From assembly GCF_014230465.1 (NCBI RefSeq), contig NZ_JAAXCY010000019.1:27420-91419 (forward strand): a stretch of DNA of 64,000 nt, written 5' to 3'. The notes beneath the pieces were generated by a model that did not search any database, was not told the DNA's origin, and worked only from the letters and a program-made list of their open reading frames with translations. How positions within the stretch are numbered: position 1 is the first letter of the stretch; each line of letters starts with the position of its first letter. Both the position numbers and the translations under genes were made by a program. Shown piece after piece: positions 57,204-64,000 of this stretch. The stretch comes from Pseudomonas cremoris. GTDB taxonomy: Bacteria > Pseudomonadota > Gammaproteobacteria > Pseudomonadales > Pseudomonadaceae.

Positions 57204-58943
57204 ATGCACTTTCCACTCAAGCAACTGGTTGCGGCCACCCTGTTCGCCGTCGGCCTTTCGGCTGTCACCACGCCCGCCCTCGCCAACATCACCCCGGACC
57301 AAAGCGCGGCGATTCTCAAGAGCTTCAACGAAACGTCTGTCACTGATTTCCGAGGTTTCCTAGGCACCCTGGCCAAGGGCGACCTGGGCAAAACCAGCGA
57401 TGTGGGCCCGGCGATCAGCGCCTTTCTCGACAACAAAACCTTGAGCGCCGATCAGCAGAACGAAATCAATCGACTGCTGGGCATTTACACACGGGTCAAG
57501 TACGGCAAGGCCGCCACCGAAACCCTGCGCGAGTTGGTGGAAATCCCGACGTTCAACGTCGACGGCCTGCCACAGTACAAGAACCCGGAATTCCTCAAGA
57601 TCGCCGGCAAGATCCAGGACCTGGCCAAAGCCTTCAACCTGAACTTCCGCAATGTCGATAACCGTGTCTATGAAATTTCCCTAGAAGGCAGCGGCGATGA
57701 AGTAGTGGGCATCCACGCCCACGCCGATGTGGTGCCGGTGACACCGGAAAACTGGGTGCTCAAAGACGGCACCAAGCTTGATCCGTTCAAGGTCACGCTG
57801 ATTGGCGACCGCATGTACGGCCGTGGCACTGAGGATGACAAGAACGGCATCGTAGTGGCGATGTATGCCATGAAAGTCATCAAGGAAGAGAAGCTGCCGC
57901 TGGCGCGCACGTTCAAGTTGCTGGTGGACACCACCGAGGAAACCTCGGGCGACGCGATCCCCTACTACTTCGAACACAACCCGACGCCGCAGTACAACTT
58001 GGCGCTGGATGGTGGCTACCCGGTGGTGATTGCCGAAAAAGGCTACGGCACCGTCATGGCCACCTTCCCCCGCCGTAAAGGTGAAGGCAAAGGCGCGGAA
58101 ATCATTTCGATGACCGGCGGCATGGCAACCAACCAGATTCCGTCGGCGTCGGTGGCGACGTTCGTGAGCGACAAGCCTGCAGAATTGGCCGCCAGCCTGC
58201 AAAAAGCCGGCGCGGAATACGTCAAGGCGAACGGCGCCGACTTCGAAGTGGCGGCCAAGGTGGTCGGCAAAGAGGTCAAGCTGACGGTGACGGGTGTATC
58301 GGCGCACTCCTCCGAGCCAGAATCGGGTATCAACCCAGTGGCACGCATGCTGGAGCTGATCCACAGCGTAGACGGCAAGATCGCACTCAAGCACAACCAC
58401 ATCACCGATGCAGCACGTTACGCCTCCGACAACTGGGGCCTGGACTACCTGGGTGGCAAATTGGGCGTGGGCTTTTCCGATGCGTTCATGGGGCCACTGA
58501 CCACGTCGCTGACGTTTGTCGGGCTGGACGACAAGGCCTTCAAGCTGGCCGTGAACCTGCGGGTACCGAAGGGCAAGTCCCCGGAAAAACTGAAAGCCGA
58601 GATTGCCGACAAACTGAGCGCCTGGGACAAAAAAACCAAGGTCAAGGTGGACTTCACGTACTCGGTCGCTGAACCGATGTACCGCAACCCCGAAGGCGAA
58701 TGGGTGAAGGCGCTGTTGGCAGTGGCCAGTGAAAACCTGGGCATGGAACATAAGTTCGGTACTTCAGCCGGCGCAACCTCGGTGCATGAACTGCCCAATG
58801 GCGTGCAGTTCGGCCTGGCGCGCCCGGAAGTGAAGTACACCGGGCACACCGACAATGAGTTCAAGACGGTGGACCAGTTCCTGCTGGACTTGCAGATCGT
58901 CACTGAAATGATGGGCCGTGTGGGGCAGTTGCCGACGCTCTGA
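57204..58943 (+). CDS. Secreted M20-family dipeptidase
   Basis: This 579-residue metallopeptidase has a Sec signal (MHFPLKQLVAATLFAVGLSA...PALA), then an extra N-terminal helical region (to about residue 105), then the M20 catalytic core with GIHAHADVVPV (metal His/Asp), GRGTEDDKNG (bridging Asp) and DTTEETSGDA (Glu-Glu). It resembles PepV/carnosinase-type dipeptidases in the periplasm. ATG 57204 is chosen so that AAAGGA at 57186 is upstream; ATG 57192 is also possible. It probably has its own promoter. Confidence 0.88.
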   Translation: MHFPLKQLVAATLFAVGLSAVTTPALANITPDQSAAILKSFNETSVTDFRGFLGTLAKGDLGKTSDVGPAISAFLDNKTLSADQQNEINRLLGIYTRVKYGKAATETLRELVEIPTFNVDGLPQYKNPEFLKIAGKIQDLAKAFNLNFRNVDNRVYEISLEGSGDEVVGIHAHADVVPVTPENWVLKDGTKLDPFKVTLIGDRMYGRGTEDDKNGIVVAMYAMKVIKEEKLPLARTFKLLVDTTEETSGDAIPYYFEHNPTPQYNLALDGGYPVVIAEKGYGTVMATFPRRKGEGKGAEIISMTGGMATNQIPSASVATFVSDKPAELAASLQKAGAEYVKANGADFEVAAKVVGKEVKLTVTGVSAHSSEPESGINPVARMLELIHSVDGKIALKHNHITDAARYASDNWGLDYLGGKLGVGFSDAFMGPLTTSLTFVGLDDKAFKLAVNLRVPKGKSPEKLKAEIADKLSAWDKKTKVKVDFTYSVAEPMYRNPEGEWVKALLAVASENLGMEHKFGTSAGATSVHELPNGVQFGLARPEVKYTGHTDNEFKTVDQFLLDLQIVTEMMGRVGQLPTL

Positions 58944-58962
58944 TCCACGTTCTGATGTAAAG

Positions 58963-58985
58963 GAGCCCGCCGCAATGGCGGGCTC
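58963..58985. terminator. Hairpin between convergent dipeptidase and fusion genes
   Basis: GAGCCCGCC and GGCGGGCTC pair perfectly with a 5-nt loop. T content after it is low on both strands (ttcag and ctttac), so it is a plausible but not strong bidirectional terminator. Confidence 0.6.
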
Positions 58986-58986
58986 T

Positions 58987-60648
58987 TCAGGCGTGCAGCA
59001 TCAACATATCCTCAAAAAATCCTCCGACAGGTTCCGTGGGATGGCACAGCTGGATCTCCAGGACCCAGGCCATTTCACTCGGTGGGATTTCCAGATCCGC
59101 CAGCTCCTTGTTTTCGAACAACGCGTGGGGGAAATCCGCAAGGCGATGACCCGCAAGGTTGCGCGCCAGCCTCCAGCCTTTTGACACGGCGCTTTGCTCG
59201 GCATAGTCATAGAGTTCGCGGCCGGTAAGGCCACCCAACCAGGCTTCGCGGGTCTCGTCGAACACCTCGTGCAGTGCGGTTTTGCATGCCAAGTGCAGCG
59301 GCGAATCTCCGAACACAAAGGTATCGCCGTAGTCGCCCTCGTAGCCGTCCCATACCGGCCCCAGGTCAACCACGACGATATCGCTGGCGCGCAGCCTGCG
59401 CTGGGGGTCAATCCCTTCGCGGGATGGGCGGATGGTGTCGTCGCCAAAGCGGATATAGGTCGGATGCCAAGTATGTGACGCGCCCATGGCCTGCAGTTGT
59501 TCAGCCGCCATATCGAGGGCCTCGCCGGTCGTCATGCCAACCCTCAATTGACTGGCGATTGCCGCCAGGGCTCGAATGGACTGCGCGCGCGCCGCCAGCA
59601 TGCCGTCCAGGGAGTAGCGCGGGCCGACCTTTTCCCAGATCGGATTCAGCGGCTTTGGCGCCTTGCCAGCGCTCGACAGGCCGCTGGGTACAAAGGCTTC
59701 CGCGACAAACCGGTGGCTGGGCAAACCCGCCTCGAGGCATTCCGTACGCACCTGATTGATCATTGCGCCATTACCACACGCATACACCTGGACCGCTTCC
59801 CAGGAATGCCCATGGCTCAGCGCAACCTCCTGCACCCGCCCCTGCGAAGCGAGCACCGGGTGCCAGTGAAAACGTGGGTGGTCGATGACGGCTTTATTCA
59901 GGAACACGCCGTCGTAAAAATCTGCCGGCTGCGTGCCACCCCAGTACAACGTCACGTCGACATCACGCGCCAACGCGGTCAGAAGAATAGGCTTGATACC
60001 CGCGTAGCCGGTGCCCGTGGCGAACAGGACCACAGGTGCATCGTCATTGTCCTGCCAGGTACAGGCACCAAAAGGCCCTTCCAGTTGCAACAAATCGCCA
60101 GCATCAAGGTCGCCCAGGATGACCTCGGAAAAAAGCCCGCCGCACACCTGGCGAATCTGAAATACCAGACGCCCATCGTCATCAGCTGGGAGGTTGGCAA
60201 TCGAGAAACACCGCGAATCGCCGTCGACCAGGCGGAACTTGAGGTACTGCCCCGCTCGCACCGCCAACGGCCTGTCCGGCATCACGACCAGTTCAACGAT
60301 ATCGGGGCTCAATGCGCGCTTGCTCACAACCTGCGCCTCAACCATCAATACCGGGGTGTCCAGGGACCAACCGGGAATTTCCAGGCGCATGTCGCCGCAT
60401 GCGTGGCTTTGGCACAGCAGCATTTCATTGGCCGCGAGGGGGTAGCATGGCGCGGGAGCGTCCGGCGCCAGGTGCTTGGCCCGGTACTCGCCTTGCGCCA
60501 CCACCACCTTGCACGATCCGCACGCACCGCGTCGGCAGGAAAAAGGTACGGACAGGCCGTTGGCGAGCATCGCGTCCAGCAACAACTCGTCACCGATTTC
60601 AAAGGTCTTCCCCGAGGGGGACAGTTCGATGACATGACGTGTATTCAT
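58987..60648 (-). CDS. [2Fe-2S] ferredoxin - FAD/NAD reductase - M24 peptidase fusion
   Basis: This 553-residue protein has three parts. Residues 1-95 are a plant-type ferredoxin with Cys38, Cys43, Cys46 and Cys79 (CRRGACGSC and LLCQ). Residues 100-325 are a ferredoxin-reductase unit with RCFSIAN (flavin), ATGTGYAGIKPIL (NAD) and YACGNGAMINQV. Residues 335-553 are an M24 pita-bread fold with metal ligand candidates Asp428, Asp442, His501 or His508, Glu531 and Glu546. The first two parts are like oxygenase reductases; the last is like creatinase/Xaa-Pro peptidases. There is no frameshift. It is divergent from a MocR regulator. The substrate is unknown. Confidence 0.88.
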   Translation of the reverse strand: MNTRHVIELSPSGKTFEIGDELLLDAMLANGLSVPFSCRRGACGSCKVVVAQGEYRAKHLAPDAPAPCYPLAANEMLLCQSHACGDMRLEIPGWSLDTPVLMVEAQVVSKRALSPDIVELVVMPDRPLAVRAGQYLKFRLVDGDSRCFSIANLPADDDGRLVFQIRQVCGGLFSEVILGDLDAGDLLQLEGPFGACTWQDNDDAPVVLFATGTGYAGIKPILLTALARDVDVTLYWGGTQPADFYDGVFLNKAVIDHPRFHWHPVLASQGRVQEVALSHGHSWEAVQVYACGNGAMINQVRTECLEAGLPSHRFVAEAFVPSGLSSAGKAPKPLNPIWEKVGPRYSLDGMLAARAQSIRALAAIASQLRVGMTTGEALDMAAEQLQAMGASHTWHPTYIRFGDDTIRPSREGIDPQRRLRASDIVVVDLGPVWDGYEGDYGDTFVFGDSPLHLACKTALHEVFDETREAWLGGLTGRELYDYAEQSAVSKGWRLARNLAGHRLADFPHALFENKELADLEIPPSEMAWVLEIQLCHPTEPVGGFFEDMLMLHA

Positions 60649-60699
60649 AACAACCTCGGGGCGAGTGAGGCCTGATTGTTGCGCTAGACTAGGCCCATT

Positions 60700-60714
60700 A
60701 AAACCTCCAGTTTT
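60700..60714. promoter_or_regulatory. Inverted repeat in the MocR/fusion promoter region
   Basis: AAAAC-N5-GTTTT lies 12-26 bp before the MocR start codon and about 50 bp from the divergent fusion gene start. The position suits autoregulation and control of the partner gene. Confidence 0.4.
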
Positions 60715-60725
60715 GGATACTTCAG

Positions 60726-62201
60726 ATGGTCCAGATGCGAAAATGGCGACCGCTGCTCAAGCTGGACGAACGTGCCGGCCAAGCGTCCTACCGCACGATT
60801 GCCGAAGGCCTCGTGACCGCGATCGTCGAGGGGCGATTGCCGCCCGGCACGTTGCTGCCGGGCACGCGGGAAATGGCGCAGTTGCTCGACGTCAACCGCA
60901 AGACCGTGATCCTGGCCTACGAAGAGGCCATGACCAAGGGTTGGCTGGTCAGCGAGCCGCGACGCGGGACCTTCGTCAATGCGCAACTGGCGCCCAAGCA
61001 TCTGCCGAGTCGCGTGCAGCAGTCCTTTGCTCCGTCCATCCTGCCCCAGCCAGTCGTGCCGTATTTCACCCAGAACGCCCAGGTGACGGCGCTGCAACAC
61101 CAGCAAAACGCACTGTTTTTCGATAACGGCACCAGCGACCACCGCTTGCTGCCCCAAGCCGTGCTGCATCGCTATTACCGCAATGCCCTGCGCAACAGCT
61201 TTACATCAAACACCGTGCGCTACGGCAGCGAGGGCACTGGTTACCATCTACGCTGCGCACTGGCCGAAATGTTGCGCAATAACCGCGGGCTGACGGTAGG
61301 CGCCGAGAACATCTGCCTGACCCAAGGCACCCAAATGTCGCTGTACCTGACCGCCAGCCTCTTGCTGAAACCCGGCGACGTGGTGCTGGTGGAGCGTCTG
61401 AGTTACCCGCCGGCCTGGGAGATTTTCCGAAAGCTGGGCGCGCAACTGGTCACGGTGGACGTAGACGAAGAAGGCTGTCGCACCGACCAGATCGATCGCC
61501 TGTGCCGCACGCATAAAGTGCGCATGATCTACCTCACGCCACACCACCAGTTCCCCACCACCGTGAGCCTGCACGCGGCGCGACGGCAACAGCTGTTGGC
61601 ATTGGCGGCGCTGCATGATTTCTGCATCATCGAAGAAGATTACGACCACGAATATCACTTCAACGGGCGGCCCTACCTGCCCCTGGCCAGCGACCGCGCG
61701 CAGCGCCATGTGATCTATGTGGGTTCATTATCCAAGGCGCTCGGCTCAACGTTTCGCTGCAGTTATGTGGTTGCCCCCGCGCAGGTGGTTGAGGCCCTGC
61801 ACAGCAACGCCGCGCTGATGCTGGGCGATGCCGATGCAGTGGCGCAGAAGATGCTCGCCGACCTGATCAACGACGGCGAACTCAAGAAACATCTGCGCCG
61901 AGTCTCGAAGGAATACCGCGCCCGTCGCGAAACCTTGCAGGGTTGCTTGCATGAGGCATTTGGCGATCGGATCAAGGTGCGGGAACCGGAAGGCGGCCTG
62001 GCGCTGTGGGTACGCTTCGACGATGAAATCAATGTTGATTCAATGGTGAGCGCGGCCGTTGGGCACGGGTTGGTCGTGCGCAGCGGTCGGCAATTCTCAC
62101 CGATGGATCAGCCGGAAAATGCACTGCGCCTGGGATTCGCCTCACTCAACCAGGATGAAATCCGCGAGGCGACGTTGCGTCTGGCCCGAGCATGTGGGTA
62201 G
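60726..62201 (+). CDS. MocR-family (GntR-aminotransferase) transcriptional regulator
   Basis: This 491-residue regulator has an N-terminal GntR winged helix (residues about 15-80, LLPGTREMAQLLDVNRKTVILAYEEA) fused to a type-I aminotransferase domain. The PLP lysine is in VGSLSKALGSTFRCSY (near residue 340). MocR proteins sense PLP-linked amino compounds such as GABA, taurine or ectoine precursors. It is divergent, 77 bp apart, from the reductase-M24 fusion and very likely controls it, hinting at an amino-compound substrate for the fusion. Confidence 0.92.
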   Translation: MVQMRKWRPLLKLDERAGQASYRTIAEGLVTAIVEGRLPPGTLLPGTREMAQLLDVNRKTVILAYEEAMTKGWLVSEPRRGTFVNAQLAPKHLPSRVQQSFAPSILPQPVVPYFTQNAQVTALQHQQNALFFDNGTSDHRLLPQAVLHRYYRNALRNSFTSNTVRYGSEGTGYHLRCALAEMLRNNRGLTVGAENICLTQGTQMSLYLTASLLLKPGDVVLVERLSYPPAWEIFRKLGAQLVTVDVDEEGCRTDQIDRLCRTHKVRMIYLTPHHQFPTTVSLHAARRQQLLALAALHDFCIIEEDYDHEYHFNGRPYLPLASDRAQRHVIYVGSLSKALGSTFRCSYVVAPAQVVEALHSNAALMLGDADAVAQKMLADLINDGELKKHLRRVSKEYRARRETLQGCLHEAFGDRIKVREPEGGLALWVRFDDEINVDSMVSAAVGHGLVVRSGRQFSPMDQPENALRLGFASLNQDEIREATLRLARACG

Positions 62202-62372
62202 GAAAACGAAACGCCCGCCGAAGACAGTCAAAACTGACAGCCTATTGCACCAGCAATTGTAGGACGACTCTTGATCGCCCCTGCCCTATTGAAGCGCCAA
62301 ATCTTGTTTGCCTAGAGTGACGCCAGCAGCGAATTTCCCTGCAGGATAGGCATAAATAGATGAGTGCACGCG

Positions 62373-63191
62373 ATGAGTGACGCCCTATCGAACAGTACCA
62401 CCCACACACAACCAACACCTGCCGCTTTGGCCGACAACACCCCTGAACCGACATCTACTGACACCAAGCCCGAACTGCTGCTCGCAGATCCCGAGTTCGT
62501 CATGCGCGGTGTGGCGTGGAACCCGCTGTGCGATGCCGCCACGCCCTTGATCGGCCTGGTGATCCGAATACGGCGCCTGGACCAGCATGCGGACGTGCCT
62601 GCGTTGTACCGCAGCGTCAGCAACCAGATCACCACGATCATGGAAGAAGTCAGCCAACTCGACTACGACGACGGCATGCTCAAGGCCTATTCCTACAGCT
62701 TGTGCCTGTTATTGGATGAAGTTGTCATGAACACCGCCTGGGGCAAGTCCTCCACGTGGAGTGCACGCTCACTGCTCAGTCAGTTTCATAAAGAGACGTG
62801 GGGTGGCGAAAAATTCTTTACCGTCATGAACAACATGATCCCCGAAGCGGCCCGGTACCAGCATGTACTGGAGTTCATGTACCAGTGCCTGGTCTCCGGT
62901 CTCAAGGGCAAATATGGCGCCCGTACCAACGGCGACGACGAAGTACAAAAAATCATCACCCAACTGCACGGCCTGCTGCGCCCCCTGCGCGGCGAAACAC
63001 CCAAGCGCCTGACCAACCCACTGGCCAACGTCGCCCCGCGCAATTACCGCATCAAACGCACGTGGCCGCTGTGGACTCCATGGGCCCTGGCCGCCGTCGT
63101 CCTGGCCACGGCTTACACGATTTACACCCTGCGCCTGAACGCTATCACCCAAGAGGTGCTTGCCTCGCTGGACAAAATTCTAAAGCTCTGA
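62373..63191 (+). CDS. tssL: DotU/TssL-type VI secretion membrane protein
   Basis: This 272-residue protein has a cytoplasmic DotU domain (FVMRGVAWNPLCDAATPLIGL, DEVVMNTAWGKSSTWSARSLL) and one C-terminal membrane helix (WPLWTPWALAAVVLATAYTIY). TssL forms the T6SS trans-envelope complex with TssJ and TssM. Here it starts a unit with PAAR and VgrG genes, away from any visible core cluster, so it may be an accessory copy. No peptidoglycan-binding extension is present. ATG 62373 is preferred to GTG 62364. Confidence 0.9.
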   Translation: MSDALSNSTTHTQPTPAALADNTPEPTSTDTKPELLLADPEFVMRGVAWNPLCDAATPLIGLVIRIRRLDQHADVPALYRSVSNQITTIMEEVSQLDYDDGMLKAYSYSLCLLLDEVVMNTAWGKSSTWSARSLLSQFHKETWGGEKFFTVMNNMIPEAARYQHVLEFMYQCLVSGLKGKYGARTNGDDEVQKIITQLHGLLRPLRGETPKRLTNPLANVAPRNYRIKRTWPLWTPWALAAVVLATAYTIYTLRLNAITQEVLASLDKILKL

Positions 63192-63221
63192 CCCCTACGT
63201 AAAAAACTATCAGGAGGCCAT

Positions 63222-63479
63222 ATGCCTGCCGTCGTATTGGTCGGTCACGACCATGCTTGTCCATCGTGTGGACCGGTCACTGTCACCAGTGGATCAGGAA
63301 GTTTCAGTGTCAACGGACGAGCCGTCGCCCGTGTTGGCGACACGCTCGGTTGCGGAGCCGTAATTTCCAGCGGCTCAGCGTTGATGATTATCGAAGGCCA
63401 ACCTGTAGCAAGGATCGGGGACACCACCGATCACGGCGGCGTCCTGGAAAACGGCGACGCTAGTTGGCTGATCAACTGA
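63222..63479 (+). CDS. PAAR-domain spike-tip protein
   Basis: This 85-residue protein has the PAAR repeat pattern (VARVGDTLGCGAVISSGSALMIIEGQPVARIGDTTDHGG) that folds into a zinc-bearing cone on the VgrG trimer. A CPSCG motif sits near residue 14. It has no effector extension. It lies 30 bp after tssL and 25 bp before vgrG; GGAGG is at 63212-63216. Confidence 0.92.
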   Translation: MPAVVLVGHDHACPSCGPVTVTSGSGSFSVNGRAVARVGDTLGCGAVISSGSALMIIEGQPVARIGDTTDHGGVLENGDASWLIN

Positions 63480-63504
63480 CCCGGACTCACCACAAGGAGG
63501 TTTC

Positions 63505-64000
63505 ATGCCCCGTCAAAGCGACCTGCGCTACACCTTCGAACCGCTGCGGGGCGATCCCTTCGAAGTGGTCTCATTTACCCTTCAAGAAGGCCTATCCCAA
63601 CCGTTCAAACTGGAACTGGAACTCGTCAGCCATCACCCGGCGATCGACTTCTACCGCATGCTCGACCTGGCGGCAGTGTTCACCATCTGGCGCGACGACA
63701 CCCCGGTACGCTACGTCCACGGCCTGGTCAGCCTGTTCCAGCAAGGTGACACCGGCTTTCGACGCACCCGCTACACCGCCATAGTTGAACCGACCCTGAA
63801 ACGTTTCGACCTGCGCTCCAACTGGCGCATCTTCCAGGGCCAGACCGTGCCCGACATCATCACCAGCATGCTGGCCGAGCAAAAGCTGACCGACATCCGC
63901 AGCGAGATCTGCTTCGAGCACCAACCCCGCGAATACTGCGTACAGGCCGGCGAAACCGACCTCGACTTCATCGCCCGCCTCGCCGCCGAAGAAGGCCTGC
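63505..64000 (+). CDS. vgrG: VgrG/TssI spike protein, N-terminal part (cut by window edge)
   Basis: After AAGGAGG, ATG 63505 opens a frame that runs to the last base (165 codons). It begins MPRQSDLRYTFEPLRGD, with FKLELELVSHHPAIDFYRML and GETDLDFIARLAAEEGL, the gp27-like start of VgrG. With PAAR it forms the T6SS puncturing tip. The rest, including any C-terminal effector domain, is outside the window. Confidence 0.93.
   Translation, partial: MPRQSDLRYTFEPLRGDPFEVVSFTLQEGLSQPFKLELELVSHHPAIDFYRMLDLAAVFTIWRDDTPVRYVHGLVSLFQQGDTGFRRTRYTAIVEPTLKRFDLRSNWRIFQGQTVPDIITSMLAEQKLTDIRSEICFEHQPREYCVQAGETDLDFIARLAAEEGL

Noticed and set aside
1..64000. CRISPR array, prophage or integrated plasmid
   Set aside because: No regularly spaced short repeats, phage structural genes, integrase or replication gene was seen. 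The direct repeats found are tRNA cassettes.

Overview
The window is ordinary-looking chromosome of a GC-rich gammaproteobacterium, almost certainly a Pseudomonas of the P. fluorescens group. The reasons are the protein types, the many intergenic inverted repeats built on gggagcgggcttgctcgcga (the REP family typical of fluorescent pseudomonads), the rdgC/tRNA-Asp/tRNA-Val neighbourhood, and a gene order that, from memory, resembles P. aeruginosa PAO1 PA3249-PA3263 (about 5.0-34.6 kb here, interrupted) and PA2811-PA2817 (41.3-47.6 kb). No gene looks frameshifted. I saw no insertion sequence, prophage, CRISPR array or rRNA.

Layout. 0-5.0 kb: one tightly overlapping operon for a zinc/manganese-type ABC importer with three small accessory proteins and two substrate-binding proteins. 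5.0-11.4 kb: a GntR/UTRA regulator divergent from an ABC importer, an alkaline-phosphatase-superfamily hydrolase and a HAD phosphatase; the region between them carries two good Pho boxes, one per direction, and two dre-like GntR operators. 11.6-19.1 kb: quinone oxidoreductase, Prc/AlgO protease, an EAL-CBS-GGDEF protein, an HTH two-gene unit, a YkvA-like protein, a palindromic pair of DnaA boxes, and an FKBP lipoprotein. 19.3-28.5 kb: a di-heme cytochrome plus SrpA-like heme protein pair, a 38-residue membrane protein, LysR/MFS, and a BCCT transporter with a CocE-type hydrolase.

28.8-33.6 kb: two nearly identical tRNA-Asp/tRNA-Val cassettes flank an ECF sigma / FecR-type anti-sigma / TonB-receptor signalling system. 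33.7-41.3 kb: rdgC, a BASS transporter, a guanidine-II riboswitch controlling a Gdx/SugE guanidinium exporter, an MFS-acyltransferase fusion, a TDT exporter, and an MFS/TetR pair. 41.4-47.6 kb: a YadGH-type ABC exporter, GST, transglutaminase-like protein, FadE and a PA2817-family protein. 47.7-51.5 kb: LysR, AlaX-like editing protein, PhoD phosphatase and a GNAT acetyltransferase.

51.7-58.9 kb: a self-contained Ton system (exbD-tonB-receptor-exbB) followed by a secreted phospholipase-D-like protein and a secreted M20 dipeptidase. 59.0-62.2 kb: an unusual fusion of a [2Fe-2S] flavin reductase with an M24 peptidase/creatinase domain, divergent from a MocR-type regulator. 62.4-64.0 kb: the start of a type VI secretion island (TssL/DotU, PAAR, and a VgrG cut by the window edge).

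Two loci look built for scavenging phosphorus from organic compounds: the 5-11 kb ABC cluster, with Pho boxes, and more tentatively the PhoD/Ton/PLD region at 49-57 kb. The best individual leads are the double Pho-box/dre-operator switch at 5.7-6.0 kb, the reductase-M24 fusion, the guanidine-II riboswitch, and the inverted DnaA-box pair. All identifications come from reading motifs by eye; no database search was run.
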